This document shows positions 1 through 7,981 of a DNA stretch of 18,136 nucleotides, piece by piece. A program made the position numbers and the translations under genes. Source of the stretch: Hyphomicrobiales bacterium (GTDB lineage: Bacteria > Pseudomonadota > Alphaproteobacteria > Rhizobiales > Aestuariivirgaceae); NCBI GenBank assembly GCA_020029455.1, contig JAIBJH010000024.1, positions 1 through 18,136 of the forward strand, written 5' to 3'. The notes below the pieces were generated by a model, which had not been told where the DNA came from, made no database searches, and saw only the letters and a list, made by a program, of their open reading frames with translations. Each line of letters starts with the position of its first letter. The stretch's first letter is position 1.

Positions 1-182
1 CCAACATCGCTTCTACAATGACGATCGCCTTGGTCGTTGCCATTCTGCTTCTGGTCTTCACCATTGCGACGCTCGGCATCGGCATCATCATCACATGGCC
101 CGCCTATGTGCTGTTCCTGCTGTGGCTCGGCTACAAGCTCATCCGCGGCATGATGAAACTGAACGACGGCCAGCCCTGTTGA
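1..182 (+). CDS. C-terminal fragment of a small integral membrane protein (COG3671/DUF4870-like)
   Basis: The gene enters the window from the left, and the frame starting at base 3 stays open to the TGA at 180-182. The visible 59 residues hold two closely spaced hydrophobic stretches (about TIALVVAILLLVFTIATLGI and TWPAYVLFLLWLGY). A short polar tail follows, with Tyr-Lys-Leu-Ile-Arg-Gly and then Leu-Asn-Asp-Gly near the end. That ending, an aromatic/basic segment plus LN(D/E)G, resembles the C-terminus of small four-helix membrane proteins annotated as COG3671 or DUF4870, whose function is unknown. The start and N-terminus lie outside the window, so the family call is tentative. It converges on the next gene with only 3 bases between the two stop codons. 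Confidence 0.6.
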   Translation, partial: NIASTMTIALVVAILLLVFTIATLGIGIIITWPAYVLFLLWLGYKLIRGMMKLNDGQPC

Positions 183-185
183 ACT

Positions 186-1214
186 TCAGTTGTTCGGCCA
201 AGTGTCTGACACCTTGTAGCCTGCGGGCCAGGGATCATCGGGATCAAGCAACAGTGTCGTTTGCCCGCTGATCCAGGCGCGGCCGGTAATTTCCGAAATG
301 ATGGCGGGCTTTCCGCCAACTGAAGTTTCGTCAGCAATGTGGCCGGTGAAACGCGATTCGATCACCGAGCGGCCGATGTAGCTGTCGCCTGCCTTCATCA
401 ATCCCTTGGCGTGCAGTACCGCCATCAACGCCGAACAGCCCGTGCCTGTGGGCGAACGGTCCAGTTTGCCGGGATTGACAACGCAGGCATTGCGCGAAGT
501 GAGAACGCCATTCTCCTTCTCAAGGGCCCCACGCATGAAACAGAAGGAATAGTGCTTCCATTCTGGTAAATCCGGATGATGGAACGGCAATTGTTCATTG
601 GCGGCCTTCACCAGTTTGCGGCCCATCTCCGCCACCTGCCGCGCATCCCTTGGCGCGATGGAAAGGCCGAAATCCGCCGCATCAGCCATGACGAAGCTGT
701 CACCGCCATAGGCTGTGTCCACTTTCACTTTGCCGACGCCATCGACTTCGATGGTTGCACCAATGTGTGAGGCGAAAGCTGGCACATTACGCAATGTGAT
801 CGATTGCGCCTTGCCATGCGCGCATGCCGCCCGCACCTCGATCAATCCCGCTGGTGCTTCCAATATGAGCCGCGTTTCCGGCTCCTGCATGGCAATGATA
901 CCAGTGTCGAGCAAAACCGTTGCAACACAGATGCAGTTGGAACCCGACATGGGCGGCGTGTCTTCCGGTTCCATGACAATGAAACCCATCTGCGCCTTCG
1001 GATTCTTTGGCGGCACCAGCAAATTCACGTGACGAAACACGCCGCCGCGCGGTTCGTTCAGCACGAAATTCCGTAAGCGTTGGTCGCGGGCAATGAAACG
1101 CGATTGCTCCCAGATCGTCTCACCCGGCGGCGGTGCCACCCCACCCACAATCACATCGCCCACTTCCCCTTCGGCATGGGCATTGATGATCTGGATGGCC
1201 TTGGTGCTGCGCAT
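186..1214 (-). CDS. Proline racemase family protein (hydroxyproline epimerase/dehydratase-like) with Ser/Thr catalytic pair
   Basis: A 342-residue protein of normal length for the proline racemase superfamily. These enzymes epimerise proline or hydroxyproline at C2, or dehydrate 3-hydroxyproline, using two residues on opposite faces of the substrate. The usual first-cysteine motif (MCGHG) is here MSGSN with Ser90. The second motif is DRSPTGTG with Thr256 where racemases carry cysteine. Thr at the second site is known from trans-3-hydroxy-L-proline dehydratases, and Ser at the first site from some 4-hydroxyproline epimerases. The Ser/Thr pair makes simple proline racemase activity unlikely. 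Substrate is therefore open; a hydroxyproline dehydratase is my leading guess. It is the last gene of a four-gene minus-strand operon, 6 bases after the alcohol dehydrogenase stop. Confidence 0.88.
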   Translation of the reverse strand: MRSTKAIQIINAHAEGEVGDVIVGGVAPPPGETIWEQSRFIARDQRLRNFVLNEPRGGVFRHVNLLVPPKNPKAQMGFIVMEPEDTPPMSGSNCICVATVLLDTGIIAMQEPETRLILEAPAGLIEVRAACAHGKAQSITLRNVPAFASHIGATIEVDGVGKVKVDTAYGGDSFVMADAADFGLSIAPRDARQVAEMGRKLVKAANEQLPFHHPDLPEWKHYSFCFMRGALEKENGVLTSRNACVVNPGKLDRSPTGTGCSALMAVLHAKGLMKAGDSYIGRSVIESRFTGHIADETSVGGKPAIISEITGRAWISGQTTLLLDPDDPWPAGYKVSDTWPNN

Positions 1215-1220
1215 TGGCGA

Positions 1221-2378
1221 TCAGAGATCGCCGACAACACACTTCTTCGCCAGCGCCTTGTACTGCTTCACGGTGAACTGGATGGGATTGCCTCCTGCAG
1301 ACGGATCCTTGATTGCCATGGCAGCCACTTCATCAAGCCGCTTTGCATCGATGCCGATATCGGCGAGGCGGTGCGGAATCCCGACTTCCTTGCGCAGCGC
1401 CAGCACGAATTTAAGGAATCCACTGAAGCCGCCCTTGATGCCAAGATAGGCGCTGGCGCGCTCGATTTCCTTCTCGATCTTGCGGCGGTTCGCCTTCAAC
1501 ACATAGGGCATAATGATGCCATTGAGCGTGCCGTGGTGGGCGTCATAAAGCCCGCCGAACGGATGCGAGAGCGCGTGGATAGCGCCAAGCCCGCGCTGAA
1601 AGGCGGTGGCTCCCATGGTGGAAGCGACCAGCATGTTGCCACGCGCGTCGATGTCCTTGCCCTTCTTCACCGCCCTGGCGAGGTTTTCCTTGATGAGGCG
1701 CATGCCTTCAAGGCCAACGCCCGCTGCCAGCGGATGATAGAACGGCGCGCAATAAGCCTCGAGACAATGGGCAAAGGCATCAAAGCCCGTGGCTGCCGTA
1801 AGTTTCGGCGGCAGCCCCACCGTGACTTCCGGATCGAGCACGGCGAATTTCGGCATCACATCTGGGTGGAAGATGATCTTCTTCTCATGGGTTCCCGGAT
1901 GGGTGATGACACCGGCGCGCCCCACTTCGGAACCCGTTCCTGCCGTCGTCGGAATACAGATATTGGGTGCCACTTTCGATGCATCAGCACGCGTCCACCA
2001 GTCACCGATATCTTCCAGGTCGAAAATTGAAATCGACTGCGCATGCATCAGCGCGATCATCTTGCCCGTGTCCAGCGCGGAGCCGCCACCAAAGCAGATA
2101 ACGCCGTCATGCCCACCGTCACGGAAGGCCCTGCAACCCTGCAGCACATTTTCCTCCGTGGGGTTGGGCCGCACATCCGAATACATGGCAGAGCCAAGCC
2201 CTGCGCCTGCCAGATTGGCGAGGATATCTTTCACCATCGGCGTGCCGGCAAGTCCCTTGTCGGTAACGAACAGCGGCCTTTTCATTCCGGCAGCGTCGCA
2301 GAAGGCAGGCAGCTCTTTCACCCGCCCCGCGCCGAAGCGGATGGGGGTTGGAAAACCGAAATTACGATTGGGGATCAT
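1221..2378 (-). CDS. Iron-containing alcohol dehydrogenase
   Basis: A 385-residue group III (Fe-dependent) alcohol dehydrogenase, a soluble NAD(P)-dependent enzyme interconverting alcohols and aldehydes. The dinucleotide-binding GGGS lies at 97-100 and PTTAGTGSE at 143-151. The four metal ligands expected from FucO/AdhB-type enzymes are present with correct spacing: Asp200, His204, His268 and His282, the last two within GAIHALSHPFGGLYDAHHG. The gene starts 14 bases after the glutamine-synthetase-like gene and ends 6 bases before the proline-racemase-family gene, so all are probably cotranscribed. The substrate cannot be read from the sequence. Given the glutamylating-type ligase upstream, an amino-alcohol derivative or its aldehyde is a reasonable guess. 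Confidence 0.93.
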   Translation of the reverse strand: MIPNRNFGFPTPIRFGAGRVKELPAFCDAAGMKRPLFVTDKGLAGTPMVKDILANLAGAGLGSAMYSDVRPNPTEENVLQGCRAFRDGGHDGVICFGGGSALDTGKMIALMHAQSISIFDLEDIGDWWTRADASKVAPNICIPTTAGTGSEVGRAGVITHPGTHEKKIIFHPDVMPKFAVLDPEVTVGLPPKLTAATGFDAFAHCLEAYCAPFYHPLAAGVGLEGMRLIKENLARAVKKGKDIDARGNMLVASTMGATAFQRGLGAIHALSHPFGGLYDAHHGTLNGIIMPYVLKANRRKIEKEIERASAYLGIKGGFSGFLKFVLALRKEVGIPHRLADIGIDAKRLDEVAAMAIKDPSAGGNPIQFTVKQYKALAKKCVVGDL

Positions 2379-2392
2379 CTCTTGTCTCTTCC

Positions 2393-3769
2393 TTAGTATT
2401 GCTCAAACCCGCGGCGCACTTCCCAGTCGGTGACACGGCGGTCATATTCAAACTGTTCCCAGCGGGCCGTGTGCACATAGTGGTCGATCACGTCATCGCC
2501 GAAAGCCTTGCGCAGCAGTTGGGAGCGATCCAGGAGTTCTGTCGCTTCGCGCAGTGTCTTGGGAATTTCGCGCAGCTTTTTTGATTTGTCATAGGCATCG
2601 CCGGAGAAGGCAGGTTCCAGCGCCAGTTTGTTCTCGATGCCATGAAGCCCTGCGGCGAGCAGCGCCGAGAAGGCGAGATAGGGATTAAGGTCGGACCCAC
2701 CAACGCGGCATTCAATGCGGATCGCTTTTGAATCAGCGCCACACAGGCGATAGCCGGCGGTGCGGTTATCGAAACTCCACACGGCCCGTGTCGGCGCAAA
2801 GGTGCCGGCGATATAGCGCTTGTAGGAGTTGATATAGGGCGCGAGGAAATAGGTGATCTCGCTGGCATGGGCGAGAAGCCCGGCAACATAGTGCTTCATC
2901 ATTTCCGACATGCCGTGGTCGCCCGCCTTGTCATGGAACATCGGCGTCTTGCCATCGGCACTCCACAGAGACTGGTGGATGTGGGAAGAGCTTCCAGCCC
3001 AAGCATAGTTGGGTTTCGCCATAAAAGTGAGTGACTGGCCCAGCGTTTGCGCAATTTCCTTGGAGGCATGTTTCAGAAACACATGGGTGTCTGCCATGGG
3101 AAGCGCCGCGTCATAGCGGACGTTGATTTCTTCCTGGCCGGCCCAGGCTTCGCCCTTGGAATTCTCAACCGTGATGCCTGCGCCATAAAGACAATTGCGG
3201 ATCGCCCGCATCAGGTTCTCGTCCTTGGTCGTCTGCAGGATGTTGTAGTCTTCATTGAGATGAGACGGCGTGGTGAGATTGCGATAGCCGCCCGCATAGG
3301 CATCCTTGAAGCTCTGATCGAAGACATAGAACTCAAGCTCCGAGGCGAAATAGGCCATCATCTTGAGATTAGAGAGCCGTTCCAACTGCCGCTTCAGGAC
3401 GTTACGTGGCGCATGCGGCACCGGCGAATGGTCGTGATGGTCGAGAATATCCGACAGCACCAGCGCGGTTTTCTGCAGCCAGGGACAGAGCCTGATAGTC
3501 GCAAGATCAGGCTTGATGACATAGTCGCCATAACCCTTTTCCCAGCTTGCTGACTTGTAACCCGGCACCGGCTCCATATCGACGTCAACGGCCAACAGAT
3601 AATTGCAGCCGTGCGTCTCTTCATAGGCACCATCAACAAAGAAGTTGGCCTCGAAGCGCTTGCCCATGAGGCGGCCCTGCATGTCGGGGAAGGCGGCAAT
3701 CACCGTATCGACGGCCCCCGCCTTCACTTGTTTCTTGAGCTCAGCGAATGTGAGCGTTCCTATGGCCAT
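2393..3769 (-). CDS. Glutamine synthetase family protein, probably a gamma-glutamyl-amine (PuuA-like) ligase
   Basis: A 458-residue ATP-dependent ligase of the glutamine synthetase fold. The catalytic-domain landmarks are all present: SELEFYVF with metal-binding Glu144 and Glu146, EAWAGQEEIN (207-216), GSSSHIHQSLW with His263 and His265, YINSYKRY (312-319) and NRTAGYR (335-341). The C-terminal NPYLAFSALLAAGLHGIENK segment (362-381) is typical of the gamma-glutamylpolyamine/alkylamide synthetase branch rather than of housekeeping GlnA, so the acceptor is probably an organic amine; the precise amine is unknown. A strong Shine-Dalgarno (GGGAGGAG) precedes the ATG. The start overlaps the 3' end of the amidohydrolase gene by 29 bases, suggesting translational coupling. 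Confidence 0.9.
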   Translation of the reverse strand: MAIGTLTFAELKKQVKAGAVDTVIAAFPDMQGRLMGKRFEANFFVDGAYEETHGCNYLLAVDVDMEPVPGYKSASWEKGYGDYVIKPDLATIRLCPWLQKTALVLSDILDHHDHSPVPHAPRNVLKRQLERLSNLKMMAYFASELEFYVFDQSFKDAYAGGYRNLTTPSHLNEDYNILQTTKDENLMRAIRNCLYGAGITVENSKGEAWAGQEEINVRYDAALPMADTHVFLKHASKEIAQTLGQSLTFMAKPNYAWAGSSSHIHQSLWSADGKTPMFHDKAGDHGMSEMMKHYVAGLLAHASEITYFLAPYINSYKRYIAGTFAPTRAVWSFDNRTAGYRLCGADSKAIRIECRVGGSDLNPYLAFSALLAAGLHGIENKLALEPAFSGDAYDKSKKLREIPKTLREATELLDRSQLLRKAFGDDVIDHYVHTARWEQFEYDRRVTDWEVRRGFEQY

Positions 3770-4529
3770 TTTCTCCTCCCAGTATTGTTGCCGCCTGCGC
3801 CATGGGCACCGTCAGGCGGTTAGCCCAAATGTTCTGGCCGGCGTGGTCTTGAATAAGATCGTTCCTGATTTCAATCATCACATGCTTAAGGCCGCGCGGC
3901 GCGGCCTGCAGGTTCAACAAGTGCATGACGCCATCCTTCGGGCCGTATGGCTCATTGAGCCGCGCCTTGTCGCCCGGAAAGGCTTTCAGGATGAAATTGG
4001 CAAGCCAGGCGTCGCGATCGAACAACAGGCCGAGTTCCAGATGACGTTCCTTGCCCTTGTAAACCGGCGTGAAAGAGTGGATCGAAGCAAGGATAGTGTG
4101 CTGGCCCTTGGCCGCGCGCTCGTCGAGGAAAGCAGCAATGGCATCCATGAAAGGCCGGTATAGCCCGGTAATCCGCGCCAGCCTTTTCTCTGGAGTGAGT
4201 TTTCTGTTGCCGGGAATGTCGAAAATCTCGCTCGTCTCGGGCATGGCACCCTCGGATTCAGGCGGTCTGTTGCAGTCATAGGCGAGCCGCGAATAGCGCT
4301 GCAGGATGAGCGGGGCGTCAAGGAGCTTGGAAAGGATGCGCGCCGTCCCCGCCGCACCAATGTCCCAGGCGATATGTCGTTCAAGATCGCCGGGCTTGAG
4401 GCCAAGACCGCCCAACGCCCTGGGCAGGCGGTTACTGGCATGTTCGCAGATCAGCACATAGGAAGAGGTTCCAGTGCCGTTGAAGATTTCGGCGGGATGC
4501 AACTCATCCGCGCCCAAGAGACGATCCAT
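3741..4529 (-). CDS. N-formylglutamate amidohydrolase family protein
   Basis: A 262-residue protein of the N-formylglutamate amidohydrolase (FGase/HutG-like) family, zinc-type hydrolases that remove an acyl group from an amino acid nitrogen. Recognisable segments are CEHASNRLP (28-36), DCNRP (85-89), SIHSFTP (149-155) and IEIRNDLI (219-226). The frame stays open upstream to an ATG at 4661, but that would run through the intergenic region and onto the start of the divergent gene. I chose the ATG at 4529 because the N-terminus MDRLLGADELHPAEIFN matches how family members begin; the ATG at 4556 is the alternative. No histidine-utilisation gene is nearby, so a true HutG role is doubtful. As first gene of the operon it may hydrolyse an amide made in the same pathway. 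Confidence 0.85.
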   Translation of the reverse strand: MDRLLGADELHPAEIFNGTGTSSYVLICEHASNRLPRALGGLGLKPGDLERHIAWDIGAAGTARILSKLLDAPLILQRYSRLAYDCNRPPESEGAMPETSEIFDIPGNRKLTPEKRLARITGLYRPFMDAIAAFLDERAAKGQHTILASIHSFTPVYKGKERHLELGLLFDRDAWLANFILKAFPGDKARLNEPYGPKDGVMHLLNLQAAPRGLKHVMIEIRNDLIQDHAGQNIWANRLTVPMAQAATILGGENGHRNAHIR

Positions 4530-4659
4530 ATTCACCCGCAGACTTTTCTCGATCATTCCAGATCGCGCGGCGTGAGTCAAAACCAGGGGACGGTTTCTGC
4601 CCATGCCATGACGTTCGCGCGCTTCCGTTGGGGCAGCGCTCTGGCCTAAAAGGAGAGCC

Positions 4660-6315
4660 ATGACGGCTTCGTTCGACTATATCATCGTTGGTTCCGGCTC
4701 AGCCGGTTCTGTCATGGCCCATCGCCTGTCCGAGGCTGGCCACACGGTGCTGGTGCTGGAATATGGCGGCACCGACCGGGGCCCCCTGATCCAGATGCCC
4801 TCGGCGCTGTCGATCCCCATGAACATGAAGCGCTACAATTGGGGCTTTGAGACGGAACCAGAGCCCCATCTTGGCGGTCGCCGCATGGTGACGCCGCGCG
4901 GCAAGGTGGTGGGTGGCTCGTCCTCCATCAACGGCATGGTCTATGTGCGTGGCCACCCCCGCGACTTCGACGTCTGGGAAGAGATGGGCGCCAAGGGCTG
5001 GGCCTTCAAGCATGTGCAGCCCTATTTCAAGCGCATGGAAAATGCCCATGGCGGCGAGGAGGGTTGGCGCGGTACCGCGGGGCCCATGCACATCAAGCGG
5101 GGCACCCGCCTCAATCCGCTCTACCAGGCCTTCATCGAGGCAGGTAGACAAGCTGGCTATCCGGTCACGGCCGACTATAACGGCCACCAGCAGGAAGGCT
5201 TCGGCCCCATGGAAATGACCGTTCACAACGGCTTCCGCTGGTCTGCCGCCAATGCTTACCTGCGCCCGGCGCGCAATACCAAGCGCGTCAAGCTTGTCAC
5301 CTACGCCTATGCGCGGCGCATTTTGCTCGAAGGCAAGAAAGCCGTCGGCGTGGAGTACAGCCGTGGCCACAATCTTTACACCGCCCGCGCCAACCGCGAG
5401 GTGATCGTCGCTGCCTCAAGCATCAATTCGCCGAAGCTTTTGCAGCTTTCAGGCATCGGCCCTGCCGCTGTGCTGAAAGAGGCAGGCGTGTCCGTGCTAC
5501 ACAATTTGCCGGGTGTGGGCGAGAATCTCCATGACCACATGGAGATCTATTTCCAGGTGAAGTGCAAGCAGCCCATTACCCTCAACGGCAAGCTCAACAT
5601 CGGCTCGAAGGCGCTGATCGGCGCGGAATGGCTGTTCTTCCAATCGGGCCTCGGCGCCACCAATCATTTTGAAAGCTGCGGCTTCATCCGTTCTGCCGCG
5701 GGCATCGACTACCCGGATATCCAGTATCATTTCCTGCCTGCCGCCGTGCGCTATGACGGGCGCGCCGCCTTTCCGGGGCACGGCTTCCAGGTTCATGTCG
5801 GTCCCATGCGCACCAAGTCCAGGGGGTTTGTCCGCATACGGAACAATAACCCGCTCGATAACCCGCGCATCCTCTTCAACTACATGGGACACCCGGATGA
5901 CTGGACGGAATTCCGCGCCTGCGTGAAACTCACCCGCGAAATCATGCAGCAGAAGGCGCTGAAGCCCTTCCGCGCCGAGGAAATCCAACCGGGAAGGAAA
6001 GTGCAGACAGAAGCCCAGATCGACGACTTCATCCGCGACCATAGCGAAACGGCCTTTCACCCGACCGGCACCTGCAAAATGGGCGCAAAGAAGGATCGCA
6101 TGGCCGTGGTTGATTCTGAATGCCGAGTCATTGGCATCGAAAACCTGCGCGTTGCGGACAGTTCCATCATGCCGCAAGTGACCAACGGCAATCTCAACGC
6201 ACCCACGCTTATGATTGGTGAAAAAGCCTCGGATCACATTCTGGGCCGCGATCCCCTGCCGCCATCCAATCTGGAGCCGTGGATCAATCCCAACTGGCGT
6301 GTGAGCCAGCGTTAA
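4660..6315 (+). CDS. GMC family oxidoreductase, choline dehydrogenase-like
   Basis: A 551-residue FAD-dependent GMC oxidoreductase. The FAD-binding GSGSAG is at 11-16, the GMC signature GKVVGGSSSINGM at 81-93, and the second signature around INSPKLLQLSGIGP at 255-268. The active-site pair of choline/alcohol oxidases is conserved as His467 (in AFHPTGTCKMG) and Asn511 (in NGNLNAPT). Several stretches read much like bacterial BetA, for example KRYNWGFETEPEP, QQEGFGPM and the region around FNYMGHPDDW. However, no betB, betI or choline transporter is present, so the substrate may be another amino or sugar alcohol. A good Shine-Dalgarno (AAAAGGAGAG) lies just before the ATG. It is divergent from the minus-strand operon and is followed after 24 bases by the dioxygenase gene. 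Confidence 0.94.
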   Translation: MTASFDYIIVGSGSAGSVMAHRLSEAGHTVLVLEYGGTDRGPLIQMPSALSIPMNMKRYNWGFETEPEPHLGGRRMVTPRGKVVGGSSSINGMVYVRGHPRDFDVWEEMGAKGWAFKHVQPYFKRMENAHGGEEGWRGTAGPMHIKRGTRLNPLYQAFIEAGRQAGYPVTADYNGHQQEGFGPMEMTVHNGFRWSAANAYLRPARNTKRVKLVTYAYARRILLEGKKAVGVEYSRGHNLYTARANREVIVAASSINSPKLLQLSGIGPAAVLKEAGVSVLHNLPGVGENLHDHMEIYFQVKCKQPITLNGKLNIGSKALIGAEWLFFQSGLGATNHFESCGFIRSAAGIDYPDIQYHFLPAAVRYDGRAAFPGHGFQVHVGPMRTKSRGFVRIRNNNPLDNPRILFNYMGHPDDWTEFRACVKLTREIMQQKALKPFRAEEIQPGRKVQTEAQIDDFIRDHSETAFHPTGTCKMGAKKDRMAVVDSECRVIGIENLRVADSSIMPQVTNGNLNAPTLMIGEKASDHILGRDPLPPSNLEPWINPNWRVSQR

Positions 6316-6339
6316 AGGCAATGCTATGGAGTATCGGCT

Positions 6340-7131
6340 ATGACACAGTTGGACAAGGACACGATTGAAGCCTTCCACCGCGACGGCGCCGTTGCACTGC
6401 ACGGCCTGTTCAGTGATTGGGTTGATACATTGCGCGCCGGCATTGCCCGCAACATGGCTGAACCCAGCGCTGATGTGAGGATCTACCAGGGCAAGGATGG
6501 CGGCGGACGTTTCTTTGGTGACTATTGCAACTGGAACCGCATTCCCGAATACCGCGAATTCATTTTCAACTCGGGTGCAGCGGAAATCGGCCGCCAGCTT
6601 ATGGGCACGAAAACCGTGCGCCTCTTCCATGAACATGTGCTGGTGAAGGAGCCGGGAGCGGATGTGGCAACGCCCTGGCACCAGGACCAGCCCTATTACT
6701 GTGTGGATGGCACGGACACAGTTTCGCTCTGGATTCCGCTTGATCACATTCCGCGTGAACGCACGCTGGAATTTGTCGCCGGTTCACATAAGTGGGGCAA
6801 GTACTACCGCCCCGAACGCTTCGACAAGACGCCGCTTAATGAGGGTGACGGGTTGGAGCCCGTTCCAGACATCAACGGCAACCGCGACAAGTTCAACGTC
6901 ATTGGTTGGGCGCTGGAACCGGGCGATGCCGTGGCCTTCAACTACATGACGCTCCATGGCGCACCCGCCAACAAGTCGCAAAGCGAACAGCGCCGCGCCT
7001 TTTCCCTGCGGCTCCTCGGTGACAATGTGCGCTATGCCAAGCGTGAAGGCATCAAGACTTCGCCACCATTTCGCGGTGTGACCTTGACCCATGGCGCGAT
7101 GGTGGACGCGCCGGAGTTTCCTTTGCTTTAA
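6340..7131 (+). CDS. Phytanoyl-CoA dioxygenase (PhyH) family Fe(II)/2-oxoglutarate oxygenase
   Basis: A 263-residue member of the PhyH family, non-haem iron oxygenases that hydroxylate a C-H bond while converting 2-oxoglutarate to succinate. The iron ligands are visible as His114-x-Asp116 (WHQDQPYY) and distal His206 (LHGAPAN). Arg219 or Arg224 in RRAFSLR probably binds the 2-oxoglutarate carboxylate. Bacterial members act on compounds such as ectoine, proline-type amino acids or other small metabolites; the substrate here is not predictable. It follows the GMC gene by 24 bases and is probably cotranscribed. Pairing with a dehydrogenase suggests hydroxylation coupled to alcohol oxidation. Its TAA stop overlaps the opposite-strand stop of the aminotransferase gene. 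Confidence 0.92.
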   Translation: MTQLDKDTIEAFHRDGAVALHGLFSDWVDTLRAGIARNMAEPSADVRIYQGKDGGGRFFGDYCNWNRIPEYREFIFNSGAAEIGRQLMGTKTVRLFHEHVLVKEPGADVATPWHQDQPYYCVDGTDTVSLWIPLDHIPRERTLEFVAGSHKWGKYYRPERFDKTPLNEGDGLEPVPDINGNRDKFNVIGWALEPGDAVAFNYMTLHGAPANKSQSEQRRAFSLRLLGDNVRYAKREGIKTSPPFRGVTLTHGAMVDAPEFPLL

Positions 7132-7973
7132 ACGCTCTGTGCTTCCTGCAGGAAGATCTCGCGCAGCTTGCGCGTCACGGGTCCCGGCTGTCCGCCACCA
7201 ACGCGGTGCCCATCAATTTCGGTGATCGGCATCACAAACTGCGAGGCAGAGGTGAGAAAGGCTTCGTCAGCCGCCAGCGCTTCATCCACCGAGAAGGCGC
7301 GTTCTTCGACCTGCACACCATGTTCCTTCGCGAGGCGGAAGAGGGCGCGGCGCGTGCAACCCGCGAGGATGCGATTGGAGAGCGGGCGTGTGATCACCTT
7401 GCCGTCCTTGACGATATAGGCGTTTGATGACGTACCTTCCGTCACCTTGCCATCTTCCACCATCCAGGCTTCATTGGCGCCCTTCTCGTAAGCCTCCTGC
7501 TTACCGAGAACAGGTGCCAACAGCATCACCGACTTGATGTCGCGCCTTAGCCAGCGGAGATCGGGCGTGGTGACAATCTTGACGCCGGTGCGGGCATTGG
7601 CGTTGTCGACCAGCGCCATTACCTGGGTGAAAGCAACAAGTGAGGATTTGGCGTCCTTCGGAAAGTTGAATTGTCTGTCTGCGTTGCCGCGCGTCACCTG
7701 CATGTAGATGATGCCTTCCTTGAGGTCATTGCGCGTGACCAGTTCCTCATGGACATTGCGCAATTCGGCCGGCGTGCAGGGCCACGCCATCTTCAGTTCC
7801 TTAAGTGAACGTTCGAGCCGCTCCATATGCGCGTCATAGTCGACAAGCTTGCCATTGACGATGGGCGTCACCTCATAGACGCCATCGGCAAAGAGAAAGC
7901 CGCGATCAAAGATCGAAATCTTGCCATCCTTCTCCGGCAGGAATTCGCCGTTCACATAAACGATGCGTGACAT
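7128..7973 (-). CDS. dat: D-amino-acid aminotransferase (class IV PLP enzyme)
   Basis: A 281-residue fold-type IV PLP transaminase, the family of D-alanine transaminase, branched-chain aminotransferase and ADC lyase. The PLP lysine is Lys147 within RRDIKSVMLLAPVLGKQEA; the RDIKS context and length fit D-amino-acid transaminase best. VTEGTSSNAYIV (177-188) is the conserved cofactor-binding segment. D-amino-acid transaminases interconvert D-alanine or D-glutamate with their keto acids and feed peptidoglycan precursors or D-amino acid breakdown. The start at 7973 is chosen because a TGAGGAAACAG ribosome site precedes it and MSRIVYVNGEF is the normal N-terminus; the open frame to 8078 runs into the upstream gene. 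It lies 8 bases after that gene's stop. ADC lyase or IlvE activity is less likely but not excluded. Confidence 0.9.
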   Translation of the reverse strand: MSRIVYVNGEFLPEKDGKISIFDRGFLFADGVYEVTPIVNGKLVDYDAHMERLERSLKELKMAWPCTPAELRNVHEELVTRNDLKEGIIYMQVTRGNADRQFNFPKDAKSSLVAFTQVMALVDNANARTGVKIVTTPDLRWLRRDIKSVMLLAPVLGKQEAYEKGANEAWMVEDGKVTEGTSSNAYIVKDGKVITRPLSNRILAGCTRRALFRLAKEHGVQVEERAFSVDEALAADEAFLTSASQFVMPITEIDGHRVGGGQPGPVTRKLREIFLQEAQSV

Positions 7974-7981
7974 CTGTTTCC

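Noticed and set aside
1080..2030. Long plus-strand open frame of 316 codons
   Set aside because: It lies antisense to the iron alcohol dehydrogenase and the start of the racemase-family gene, which have clear motifs. Its translation shows no family features, and shadow frames are common in GC-rich coding DNA.
3741..4529. Histidine-degradation gene hutG
   Set aside because: The family fits, but no hutH, hutU, hutI or hutF is nearby and the operon partners point to another pathway.
4530..4661. N-terminal extension of the amidohydrolase to the ATG at 4661
   Set aside because: It would cover the whole promoter region and touch the divergent GMC start, and the extra 44 residues do not look like the family. 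The starts at 4529 or 4556 are preferred.
4660..6315. Assignment of the GMC gene as betA in a glycine betaine operon
   Set aside because: Similarity to BetA is strong, but betB, betI and choline transport genes are absent from the window, so only a choline-dehydrogenase-like call is supported.
5497..6747. Long minus-strand open frame of 416 codons
   Set aside because: Antisense to the GMC oxidoreductase and PhyH genes, both with intact active sites. It has no ribosome site or recognisable domain.
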